A stretch of DNA of 64,000 nt from Geminicoccaceae bacterium (GTDB lineage: Bacteria > Pseudomonadota > Alphaproteobacteria > Geminicoccales > Geminicoccaceae), in the NCBI GenBank assembly GCA_020638465.1, contig JACKIM010000002.1, forward strand, positions 1 through 64,000. The letters run 5' to 3'. Made by a program: the position numbers and the translations under genes. Below the pieces are notes generated by a model. The model saw only the letters and a program-made list of their open reading frames with translations. It made no database searches and had not been told where the DNA came from. The stretch's first letter is position 1. Each line of letters starts with the position of its first letter. Shown one piece after another: positions 33,557 through 41,411 of the stretch.

Positions 33557-34753
33557 TCAATCCGGGAAATAACCTTCGAGGGCACCATCCTCGAAGGTGA
33601 AGCTATCGCAGCCGGCGAATCGTGCCACACGATTGAGTTCGGCCTCAAGCGCCTGTCGCCGCCCGGCCGATGCACGGACGCCGGGTTCCAGCCACAGCCT
33701 GCGCACCGCCAGCCGATCCCCGGTACGTTTCATGTCGATACGTCCCGTCAACCGGGTGCCTTCGAGCAGCGGGAAGACGTAGTAACCGTAGCGGCGCTGG
33801 GGTTCGGGAACAAACACCTCGATGCGGTAGTCGAAGCCGAACAGGGCATCGAGCCGTTTGCGGTCCCGAATGAGCGGGTCGAACGGGCTGAGCACGCGAA
33901 GGCGGGCCGGCGGGTCGCCAAGCCTGTCCAGATTGTCGAATGTCGCCTCGGGCATGAGATAGCGGCGGTAGCTGCCGCGCCGGGCCGTTTCCACCTCGAC
34001 CTCGACCAGATGACCGCCGTTCCGCCCGCACCAGTCCCTGGCCTCCTCGATGCTGATATTGTCCCAGAAGCGGGCCAGATCGGACGGGGTGGCAAAACCC
34101 ATGCGGTCGAGAGCCGATGCTGCCGCCCAGTCGATCATCTCCTCGTGCGACGCAGCCTGTTCCGGATCGGGAATGACCCTCTCGGTGAGATCGTAGACTT
34201 TCTGGAAACCTTCCCTTCGCGTGACGGAAAGCTGCCCGGTGCGCCATAGATATTCGAGCGCGCTCTTCGATGGGTGCCACACCCACCAGCCCTGCGAACC
34301 ATGCTCCTTGGCGGTCCTGAGTTCGCGGGACATCACCGGACCGTTGTCGCGCACATGCGCCAGGACCCGGTCGAGATGGTCCTCGAAGGGCTCGCCGCGC
34401 GACTTGCTCCAGCGTTCGAGCAGGCCGGGGGCCTCGCGCTCGAATCGCGGCCGCCAGTAGCGCCAGAAGCGGGTGGGTATGACCGAGGCATCATGTGTCC
34501 ATGCCTCGAACAGGTCCCGGCTTTTCTCGTGCAGCCCTTCCAGCAGTGCAGGGCGATAGGTTTCGTTGCGGGCGAACAGGATCATGTGATGGGCACGGGC
34601 CACCGTGTTGATGCTGTCGAGCTGGACGAAGCCGATCTTCTCGATGAGGCCCAGAAGGCCGTCGGCATCGATCTTGCGCCGGGGAGGATCGGCGAGGGCA
34701 TAGCGCTCCAGCAGCAGCCGCCGCGCCGTCTCGTTGTCGATCCGCTGGCTCAA
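33557..34753 (-). CDS. YcaQ/AlkX-like DNA glycosylase (HTH_42 winged-helix family)
   Basis: The 398-residue protein belongs to the winged-helix family of DNA glycosylases that remove bulky alkylated bases or unhook interstrand crosslinks. The catalytic motif region reads GFVQLDSIN (Gln44, Asp46). This is the Q-x-D form of the YcaQ-like branch, not the Q-x-Q form of AlkZ. Other typical parts are HEKSRDLFEAWTHDASVIP and VLSPFDPLIRDRKRLDALFG. Its start overlaps the stop of the PanE-like gene by four bases, so the two are co-transcribed on the minus strand. Confidence 0.87.
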   Translation of the reverse strand: MSQRIDNETARRLLLERYALADPPRRKIDADGLLGLIEKIGFVQLDSINTVARAHHMILFARNETYRPALLEGLHEKSRDLFEAWTHDASVIPTRFWRYWRPRFEREAPGLLERWSKSRGEPFEDHLDRVLAHVRDNGPVMSRELRTAKEHGSQGWWVWHPSKSALEYLWRTGQLSVTRREGFQKVYDLTERVIPDPEQAASHEEMIDWAAASALDRMGFATPSDLARFWDNISIEEARDWCGRNGGHLVEVEVETARRGSYRRYLMPEATFDNLDRLGDPPARLRVLSPFDPLIRDRKRLDALFGFDYRIEVFVPEPQRRYGYYVFPLLEGTRLTGRIDMKRTGDRLAVRRLWLEPGVRASAGRRQALEAELNRVARFAGCDSFTFEDGALEGYFPD

Positions 34754-35673
34754 GCGCCGCGTCCGGCGCGGTGAGGTGCGAGTGCCGCCACCGCGTGACG
34801 ATGCGCTGGCGTATCGATGCCATGCACGAGCCCGAGCCTCACGACCGCACCGGACAACCAGTCAAGCTCAAGTGGCTTTCCCGCATCGAGGTCATGCGCC
34901 ATCGAAGCGATCATCGCCCTTGGCAGCTTTTCCATATTCGCAAGTACACTCGCCTCGAAGCCATCCTTCACTTCGACATTTTCAGCACGTGCCACTGCTG
35001 CTGCTTCGGCGATCAGCTCGGCGATCCATGCCCGGCTTTCCGACTGCTCCAGCAGCAGACCGATGGCGCAGCGGCTGGTGGCGGTGCAGGCGCTCATCGT
35101 GGCCAGGAAGATGAATTTCTCCCAGATGGCGAGAGCGATGCTGTCTGTCGCGATAAAATCCATCCCGTCGACCGTCAATTCCTTCGTCAGCCGTTCGAGG
35201 CGCTCACTGCGGCTGCCGTCGAGCTCACCGATCTGGATCTTCGCAAACCGTCCCACCTGACGCACCGTTCCCGGAGAGGGTATGGCCGCCGAAATATGGG
35301 TAACGCCGCCCATCACCCGGTTCCGCCCGAAGGCTTCGATCAGCATGCCTTCCGCGTCGATCCCGTTCTGCAACGACACGATGGTGGTGTCTGCGCCAAG
35401 GCACGGTGGCAGGCTTTCGATGACCGCTGCCGTATCTCCCAGCTTGACCGCGATCAGCACCAGATCGGCCGTGCCGGCCCCGGCAGGCTCGTCGACGACT
35501 TTCACCTCGCGAAGATGAAGATCGCCCCGCGGGCTTTCGATCAACAGGCCGTGATCGCGCATCGCGGCCAGATGGCCTCCACGGGCGACGAAGGTGACCT
35601 GCCGGCCCGCCGCCTGAAGCCTTGCGCCGAAGTAGCCGCCTACGCCGCCCGATCCCACCATGAGGATATGCAT
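34750..35673 (-). CDS. PanE/ApbA-family 2-dehydropantoate 2-reductase-like protein
   Basis: The 307-residue NADP-dependent reductase begins MHILMVGSGGVGGYFGARLQ with a clear Rossmann GxGGVGG loop, and continues with LVLIAVKLGDTAAVI and VSLQNGIDAEGMLIEAFG. The C-terminal helical domain contains IWEKFIFLATMSACTATSRC with the expected catalytic Lys. Ketopantoate reduction for coenzyme A synthesis is the textbook role. Many paralogs reduce other 2-keto acids, so the precise substrate is open. It is divergent to the apnL-like gene (130 bases apart) and coupled to the YcaQ-like gene downstream. Confidence 0.87.
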   Translation of the reverse strand: MHILMVGSGGVGGYFGARLQAAGRQVTFVARGGHLAAMRDHGLLIESPRGDLHLREVKVVDEPAGAGTADLVLIAVKLGDTAAVIESLPPCLGADTTIVSLQNGIDAEGMLIEAFGRNRVMGGVTHISAAIPSPGTVRQVGRFAKIQIGELDGSRSERLERLTKELTVDGMDFIATDSIALAIWEKFIFLATMSACTATSRCAIGLLLEQSESRAWIAELIAEAAAVARAENVEVKDGFEASVLANMEKLPRAMIASMAHDLDAGKPLELDWLSGAVVRLGLVHGIDTPAHRHAVAALAPHRAGRGA

Positions 35674-35803
35674 CCTTCGCCCCCTTCACCTTTGTGCCGG
35701 CCTGTTGCTATGCTGGGAGACAAGGGAGAGCAGATTATCGCCTTGTGCAAGGGCCGATAGGGTCTGGTGGTGCAGGATCTCCCGCCCATGCAGGGGAGGC
35801 ATG

Positions 35804-37699
35804 ATGTCTGTTTCACGTTCGATTGCCCTGGTCGGTACCGACAGTGCCGAGGAACCGGCAGAACTCATCGAGGTCGGGCCATTGTCGTTCATGCTCGATG
35901 GCGGGCGGGTCCGCTACATCCGCTATCGGGGTGTCGAGGCCATTCGCGGCATCGACTATCTGGTCCGCGATGCGAACTGGGCAACACCGGTAGCCGAACT
36001 TTCGAACTTCTCGGTCGACCGCGATGACGACAGGGCCGTTACCGTGCGCTTTCGCGGGACCGTCGATGCCGAGCCCATTCGCTATGTCTACGACGTGGTC
36101 ATTCAGGCCGGTATCCGCAGTCTCGTCTTCCGGGTCGAAGGTCAGGCTGAAACGGCATTCGACACCAATCGTACCGGATTTACGATCCTTCATCCCATCG
36201 AAGGGACGGCTGGCGCGCCGGTAACGGTGGAGCATTGCGATGGTTCCCGTGAGGAGACCTGCTTTCCCCTGTTGATATCGCCCGGGCAGCCGATCTTTTC
36301 CATTCGCGCGATGACACATGCGCCCGCACCGGGGCTGACCTGCACCTGCCGGATGGAGGCCGAGTTGCCGCACGATCCGGACGGCAAGTTCGAGATGGAG
36401 GACCAGCGCAACTGGACCGATGCCTCCTACAAGACCTATGTCGCCTCGCTGCTCGATCCGTGGCCCTATCGCCTTGAGCCGGGACGTACCTGGAAACAGG
36501 CCGTCATCGTCAGCTTCGAGGGCGAACCCGGGTCTGCCGGTGGATCGGTGGCTGACGCATCGCAATCCCACAGGATCCCGCCGATCGGCCTGGGTCTGAT
36601 GCCGGAAGCGGCGTCGCATGCCCATTCGCGCATCGGGGATGTTCCCCCGGCCGACTGGTTATCCTTTTACCTCGATCTCGATGCCGGAGACGATGGTGCA
36701 GGGCTTGCCGCCTGTCGCGACATCGCCGAGGCCATGGGGGCATCGATCCAGCTCGAACTGGTGTTGTCGCCGCAGGAAACCCCGGCGGAGGAACTGACCC
36801 GGGCTGCGGATCTCTGTCGGGAGGCAGGGCTCGAACCGGCCATCGTGCTGCCATGCCCGGCACCGTACCTCAAGAGCATCCAGCCGGTCGGGCCGTGGCC
36901 GAACGTTCCCGATCTGGCCCATATCTACAACGAGGCGCGCAGGGCCTTTCCGGCTGCCCGCATCGCGGGCGGCATGCTCAGCTACTTTACCGAACTGAAC
37001 CGAAAGCGGCCGCCGACGGCGTGCATCGACCTGGTCAGTCATACCACAACGGCCATCGTTCACGCTGGTGACGATGTCTCCGTCATGGAAACGCTTCAGG
37101 CCCTGCCGCAGGTCGCCCGCAGTGCCCATGGGCTTGCCGGGGGCAAGCCGGTGCGCCTCGGACCTTCGGCCATCGGAATGCGCCATAATCCCTATGGGGC
37201 AGCGCTCATTCCCAACCCGGAGAACCGGCGCTTTGCGATGGCGGATCCCGACCCCCGCCAGCGAGGGCTGTTCGCGGCCTCGTGGAGCCTGGCCCATGCG
37301 GCAGCCCTGTTGCCTTGCGGACTGGAGGCGCTGCTACTCAATCACATCAGCGGTCCGCTGGGTATTCTCCATGATCCGGCAGTCCATCCCGCTCCGGGTT
37401 TTTCCGCCCGGACCGGGCCTCTGGTCTATCCGGTCTATCATGTGATGCGATGGCTGATCGGACGTGCGGGTGAACAGGCGGTCGTGAAGAGGTTTGGCGA
37501 TACGGCAGTGGCCATCGAGACCGGTCGGGGCACGGCCATCGCCAATACCGGCATGGATCCCGTCCACCTGCCGCAGAGCATGGCGCTTCTCGATGTGTCG
37601 GGTTTCGAGGCGGCCTGTACCGATCCGCAATGGCTTGACCATCCAACGGTCGAGGGAATGACTCTCGATGCCTATTCGGTGGCGTTCTCTCATGGGTGA
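35804..37699 (+). CDS. apnL: D-apionate lactonase-like protein (ApnL family)
   Basis: The 631-residue protein begins MSVSRSIALVGTDSAEEPAE, then LIEVGPLSFMLDGGRVRYIR and RGIDYLVRDANWATPVAELS. It contains FEMEDQRNWTDASYKTYV, which I recognise from memory as characteristic of D-apionate lactonases. These hydrolyse D-apionolactone to D-apionate in the catabolism of D-apiose, a branched pentose of plant rhamnogalacturonan II and aquatic-plant pectins. The ATG at 35804 has GGGGAGG five bases before it. The next gene, an ApsD-like dehydrogenase, overlaps the end by eight bases, so the dehydrogenase and lactonase steps are encoded together. No later enzymes of the known apionate routes are in the window. 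Confidence 0.75.
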   Translation: MSVSRSIALVGTDSAEEPAELIEVGPLSFMLDGGRVRYIRYRGVEAIRGIDYLVRDANWATPVAELSNFSVDRDDDRAVTVRFRGTVDAEPIRYVYDVVIQAGIRSLVFRVEGQAETAFDTNRTGFTILHPIEGTAGAPVTVEHCDGSREETCFPLLISPGQPIFSIRAMTHAPAPGLTCTCRMEAELPHDPDGKFEMEDQRNWTDASYKTYVASLLDPWPYRLEPGRTWKQAVIVSFEGEPGSAGGSVADASQSHRIPPIGLGLMPEAASHAHSRIGDVPPADWLSFYLDLDAGDDGAGLAACRDIAEAMGASIQLELVLSPQETPAEELTRAADLCREAGLEPAIVLPCPAPYLKSIQPVGPWPNVPDLAHIYNEARRAFPAARIAGGMLSYFTELNRKRPPTACIDLVSHTTTAIVHAGDDVSVMETLQALPQVARSAHGLAGGKPVRLGPSAIGMRHNPYGAALIPNPENRRFAMADPDPRQRGLFAASWSLAHAAALLPCGLEALLLNHISGPLGILHDPAVHPAPGFSARTGPLVYPVYHVMRWLIGRAGEQAVVKRFGDTAVAIETGRGTAIANTGMDPVHLPQSMALLDVSGFEAACTDPQWLDHPTVEGMTLDAYSVAFSHG

Positions 37700-38690
37700 A
37701 ATTCGTGGATGCGTGATTGGTGCCGGTTATTTTGCCCGCAACCATCTTCATGCCTGGAAAGATCTCGAAGGCGTGACCATTGCAGGTGTGTGCGATCTCG
37801 ATTCCCGCCGCGCCGAAGCGGGAGCCGATATCGTCGGCGGGCGGGCATTCGGTGACGCTGCCGCCATGCTCGATGCACTGAAACCCGATTTCGTCGACAT
37901 CGTCACCACTCACGAGACCCATCGTGCGCTGGTCGAGCTTGCAGTGGATGCCGGTTGCCATGTCATCTGCCAGAAGCCGCTGGCGCTCGATCGTGATGAT
38001 GCGACGGCGATGGTGGATGTATGCGGACGGGTTGGCGTGCACTTCATGGTGCATGAGAATTTCCGCTATCAGGCCCCGATGCAGGCGGCCCGGCGGATGA
38101 TCGACAATGGGCGTATCGGGCGACCCAACTATGCCCGCATCCAGCATCGTCACCACCACGACATATTCTCCGCCCAACCCTATCTGCGCACCGAGCCACA
38201 ACTGGCGATCATGGATGTCGGGGTGCACATGCTCGATCTCGCGCGCTTCTTCATGGGTGAGGTGCATGATCTGTACGCACGTACGCGCCGCGTGCAGAGG
38301 GAACTGGCAGGCGAGGACAGCGTGGTCATCAGCCTCGGTCATGACGACGAGGCCGCAACCCTGGTCGATATCTCCTTTGCCACATGGATGCAGCCCGATC
38401 CGTTTCCACAGACGCTGCTGCGTATCGCCGGCGACGAGGGCACCATCGAGATTGGCGAAGGTTTTCATATGCGTGTGTCGAACAGTCGTGGCGGCGAGAA
38501 TTTCGACGTGTCGCCGAAATCGCCCGCCTGGGTTCGATCCGGCGACGGTCTCATCGAGCAGAGCGTCGTTGCCATCCAGCAGCACTGGCTCGACTGCCTG
38601 CGTCGCGATGTCGATCCGGCCACCTCGGGGGCCGACAACCTGAAGGTGCTGGATCTGGCCTGGCGGGCCTATGAGGAGGCTGCGGCATGA
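37692..38690 (+). CDS. Gfo/Idh/MocA dehydrogenase, D-apiose dehydrogenase-like (copy 1)
   Basis: The 332-residue NAD(P)-dependent sugar dehydrogenase begins MGEIRGCVIGAGYFARNHLH with the Rossmann loop. It has the Gfo/Idh/MocA lysine in CQKPLAL, the family phrase MVHENFRYQAP, and the catalytic His in MDVGVHMLDLARFF. HENFR(F/Y)QAP is a feature I associate with D-apiose dehydrogenases (ApsD), which oxidise apiose to apionolactone. It overlaps the lactonase gene by eight bases and the next dehydrogenase by four. It would generate the substrate of the preceding lactonase. Confidence 0.78.
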   Translation: MGEIRGCVIGAGYFARNHLHAWKDLEGVTIAGVCDLDSRRAEAGADIVGGRAFGDAAAMLDALKPDFVDIVTTHETHRALVELAVDAGCHVICQKPLALDRDDATAMVDVCGRVGVHFMVHENFRYQAPMQAARRMIDNGRIGRPNYARIQHRHHHDIFSAQPYLRTEPQLAIMDVGVHMLDLARFFMGEVHDLYARTRRVQRELAGEDSVVISLGHDDEAATLVDISFATWMQPDPFPQTLLRIAGDEGTIEIGEGFHMRVSNSRGGENFDVSPKSPAWVRSGDGLIEQSVVAIQQHWLDCLRRDVDPATSGADNLKVLDLAWRAYEEAAA

Positions 38691-39709
38691 CCTTGCGCGG
38701 AGCTGTGATCGGCTGTGGTTTCTTCGCTCAGAACCACCTGAAGGCCTGGGGAGATGTCGAGGGAGCGCAACTCGTGGCCGTCTGCGACCGCGATGCGGCG
38801 AAGGCGGGCGCTGCGGGCGACCTTACCGGCGCGACACCATTTACCGATGCGCAGGCGATGTTCGAGGCAATGGACCTCGATTTCGTCGATATCGCCACGA
38901 CCATGGAGACGCACGAGGCGTTGGTGGAGCTTGCGACACGGCATGGCGTGCCATGCATCTGCCAGAAGCCGTTTGCGCCCGATATCGCAGCCGTACAGCG
39001 CATCCTCGCTACGGTCGAGGCGGCGGGACTGCCGATCATGGTGCATGAGAACTTCCGTTTCCAGACGCCGATGATCGAACTGCGGCGAGCGATGGCACGA
39101 ATCGGCGAGCCGTTCTTTGCCCATGTGAGCTGGTGCACGGGCTACGACGTGGTCGCCGGGCAACCCTATCTGAACGATGTCGAAAGGTTCATCATCCTCG
39201 ATCTCGGCATTCATGTGCTGGATATCGCCCGGTTCCTGATGGGGGATGCGACGTCCATCCATTGCCGCACCCAGCGCACGCATCCCACGGCGCGCGGCGA
39301 GGCCACTGCGGTGATGGTGCTCGAGCATCAGGGGGGCGCGCTGAGCGAGGTGGTATGCAGCTACACCACACGCATCGATCCCGACCCGTTTCCACAGACA
39401 CTGGTGGAGATTGATGGGACAAAGGGCAGCCTGCGGCTCTTGCGCGACTATGTGCTGGAGATTCACGAACCCGACGGAATCGAGCGTCTCGATGTATCGC
39501 CCACCGTGCCGGCCTGGGCCGACCCGCAATGGGCACTTGTTCAGGAAAGTGTTCTTAATACCCAGCAGCACTGGGTGAATTGCCTGCGCGGCAATGTCGT
39601 GCCGGCAACTTCGGGCCGCGATAATCTCAAGACCTTCACCCTTGTCGAAGCGGCCTATGCCTCCGCGCAGGACGGGCGTGCCGTGAATCCGGCAAAAATC
39701 GCCGGTTGA
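38687..39709 (+). CDS. Gfo/Idh/MocA dehydrogenase, D-apiose dehydrogenase-like (copy 2)
   Basis: The 340-residue paralog of the gene before it begins MTLRGAVIGCGFFAQNHLKA. The same landmarks are present: CQKPFAPD (Lys), MVHENFRFQTPM, LDLGIHVLDIARFLM (His) and DPFPQTLVEI near the C-terminus. The two copies are clearly related but diverged, so this is an old tandem duplication. They may act on different sugars or anomers, or form a mixed enzyme. ATGA overlap shows translational coupling. It is the last gene of the operon; AT-rich sequence follows. Confidence 0.78.
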   Translation: MTLRGAVIGCGFFAQNHLKAWGDVEGAQLVAVCDRDAAKAGAAGDLTGATPFTDAQAMFEAMDLDFVDIATTMETHEALVELATRHGVPCICQKPFAPDIAAVQRILATVEAAGLPIMVHENFRFQTPMIELRRAMARIGEPFFAHVSWCTGYDVVAGQPYLNDVERFIILDLGIHVLDIARFLMGDATSIHCRTQRTHPTARGEATAVMVLEHQGGALSEVVCSYTTRIDPDPFPQTLVEIDGTKGSLRLLRDYVLEIHEPDGIERLDVSPTVPAWADPQWALVQESVLNTQQHWVNCLRGNVVPATSGRDNLKTFTLVEAAYASAQDGRAVNPAKIAG

Positions 39710-40054
39710 CCCGAAAAGCTTGCTGATCTGGGTGATCGCACCGCTTTGGTTGCGAACGGAATCGGTTATTGCTGTGATTATGAAGTAATTAACCAAATAA
39801 AAATTAACCATCTTAATCCAACAAACACAACAATTTCAGAAGAGCCAAACGTTGAGTTGCGATCCATAAAGGAGAATGATTCGACATTATTTGTCGTTGC
39901 CGTCGTTCAATTAACTTTTCTTAAATATTCATCGACTAACTTCGGGTAGAAGTTGAGGGTGACAGCAAATCGTCGCCCTCGGGTCTTCCAGGGCCAGACC
40001 AGGCAAAGTCGATGCGTGGCGTTCCGGAAGGTCATTCTTGTTCGGAGAGAAAAG
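39710..40054 (+). promoter_or_regulatory. AT-rich leader/promoter region of the XRE regulator
   Basis: This 345-base gap has no convincing gene. From about 39770 to 39945 it is strikingly AT-rich for this genome. It includes two copies of ATTAACCA (39788-39795 and 39803-39810, 15 bases apart), further TTAA-rich tracts and AAGGAGA near 39870. An in-frame stretch at 39746-39949 has no family match or good codon pattern and is rejected. The region likely holds the promoter and operator of the XRE gene that starts at 40055. Confidence 0.45.
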
Positions 40055-40477
40055 ATGACGACGACAATGATGGCAAAGCCGACCGCCCAATCGGGTCCCG
40101 GCAGGTCTCGCGCTCAAGATATCGACAGACATGTCGGCTCGCGGATGCGCGAACGGCGCATCATGCTGGGCCTGACCCAGCAGCAGATGGCCGAACTCAT
40201 CGGTGTGACCTACCAGCAGGCCCACAAGTATGAGAAGGGCATCAACCGCATCGCCGCCGGGCGGCTCTACACGATTGCCCAGGCACTCGGCGTCGATGTG
40301 TCCTATTTCTTCGAGGGCATGGACGACGAGCGCAACTTCAAGCCGACCCCGCAGCAGCGCATGCTGCTGGAGCTGGCACGTAACTTCATCTCGCTGCCCT
40401 CGCGCCGCCACCAGGAGGCCCTGTGCAGCCTCGCCCGCGCTCTCGCCAATGCCGAGGACCTTTCCGAGGACGATTGA
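40055..40477 (+). CDS. XRE-family helix-turn-helix regulator
   Basis: A 140-residue regulator with an N-terminal low-complexity tail (MTTTMMAKPTAQSGPGRSRA) and a classic XRE domain: RMRERRIMLGLTQQQMAELI, then GVTYQQAHKYEKGINRIAAG and RLYTIAQALGVDVSYFFEGM. A helical C-terminus follows. It belongs to a widespread alphaproteobacterial group of small SinR/PraR-like regulators. The ATG at 40055 has GGAGAG before it; upstream in-frame codons lack support. AT-rich DNA with short repeats upstream suggests autoregulation. Targets are unknown. Confidence 0.92.
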   Translation: MTTTMMAKPTAQSGPGRSRAQDIDRHVGSRMRERRIMLGLTQQQMAELIGVTYQQAHKYEKGINRIAAGRLYTIAQALGVDVSYFFEGMDDERNFKPTPQQRMLLELARNFISLPSRRHQEALCSLARALANAEDLSEDD

Positions 40478-40939
40478 CCAGGCCACGTTCCCGGATCAAT
40501 CGAGAATATTCGTAGTCATCATGCGATCTGATCCATTGGAATATCATGGCTGAACCATGAAAAGGAGCGCTTCGGCCAATCGTCGAGTATTGGCGGGCGC
40601 TCCCGATCATGTCTTCCCGATATAATTCGGCATATGCCGCAAGGTCGGCATTGCGTGTCGTCAGGGCGACTGTGCTGTCGACGCATTCGTGTTTCATGAA
40701 TACCCATGGCATTGGAGCCATGTATCATTCATGGCATATCTATTGCTTCTGAATTCGACGCGCGGGGCAAAGCATCCGCCGCTTCGTCACGACATGGAAA
40801 TAAATATCTCTATAAATTAGATGATAGAAAGCCTGCGTGAAGAATGGGCTTGTATTTTCCAGATCATGGTGGACAGCCTTGAAACATTTTCATAGGCTCC
40901 CATGCGAGAAAATCATGGAGATGACGAGGGGCGATCATA
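40478..40939. repeat. 462-base gap with CATGG-containing inverted repeats, no gene recognised
   Basis: Between the XRE gene and the universal stress protein gene no coding pattern was found. Three related inverted elements are visible. TCATGG (40544-40549) pairs with CCATGA (40555-40560) around a 5-base centre. CATGAAT...CATGGC (40695-40710) pairs imperfectly with GCCATG...ATTCATG (40717-40733). The repeated CCATGAA/TTCATGG words suggest binding sites for one regulator or an RNA hairpin. The last 120 bases are AT-rich and probably hold the promoter of the next operon. Confidence 0.4.
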
Positions 40940-41356
40940 ATGTTCAATACGATCATGGTTCCGGTGGATTTGCGACATGTTTCCGCTTTGGGCAAGGCCC
41001 TGACAGCAGCGGCCGCCGTGGCCAAGGCGGAAGGCGCGACCGTAACCTATGTCGGTGTCACCAGTCCCGAACCGGGAGAACTGGGCCACAGCCCCAAGGA
41101 ATTCGGCGAGAAGCTCGACATGTTCGCGGCAGAGCAGGCGAAGGCACATGGCCATCGGGCCAAGGCCCATGTGATTGTCGCCAACGACCCGGCGATCGAT
41201 ATCGATGCGAAGCTTGCCAGGGCCGTCGAGGAGATCGATGCCGACCTGGTGGTCATGGCCACGCATCTTCCGAGGGTGACCGACTACATCTGGTCCTCGC
41301 ATGGAAGCTACCTCGCCAATCACGCGCGGACTTCGGTCTTTCTCGTGCGCGGCTGA
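40940..41356 (+). CDS. Universal stress protein (UspA family)
   Basis: The 138-residue single-domain Usp protein begins MFNTIMVPVDLRHVSALGKA and has the strand ADLVVMATHLPRVTDYIWSS, then HGSYLANHARTSVFLVRG. The usual ATP-binding signature G-2x-G-9x-G(S/T) is incomplete, with only the later HGS part clear, so nucleotide binding is uncertain. It lies 55 bases before a BCCT transporter gene. A Usp protein beside an osmolyte transporter recalls TeaD, which modulates the ectoine transporter TeaABC, so it may tune the BCCT protein. Confidence 0.87.
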   Translation: MFNTIMVPVDLRHVSALGKALTAAAAVAKAEGATVTYVGVTSPEPGELGHSPKEFGEKLDMFAAEQAKAHGHRAKAHVIVANDPAIDIDAKLARAVEEIDADLVVMATHLPRVTDYIWSSHGSYLANHARTSVFLVRG

Positions 41357-41411
41357 ACGACGGCGCATCGTGACGGCATAAGAACAGAAACAGGCAACAG
41401 GAGGACGGTTC

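Noticed and set aside
39746..39949. 67-codon open frame in the AT-rich gap
   Set aside because: No ribosome binding site at its start, no domain, and composition typical of a promoter region.
40519..40728. 69-codon minus-strand frame in the gap before the Usp gene
   Set aside because: Its start lies inside the inverted repeats and the peptide looks non-coding (His/Arg/Met rich).
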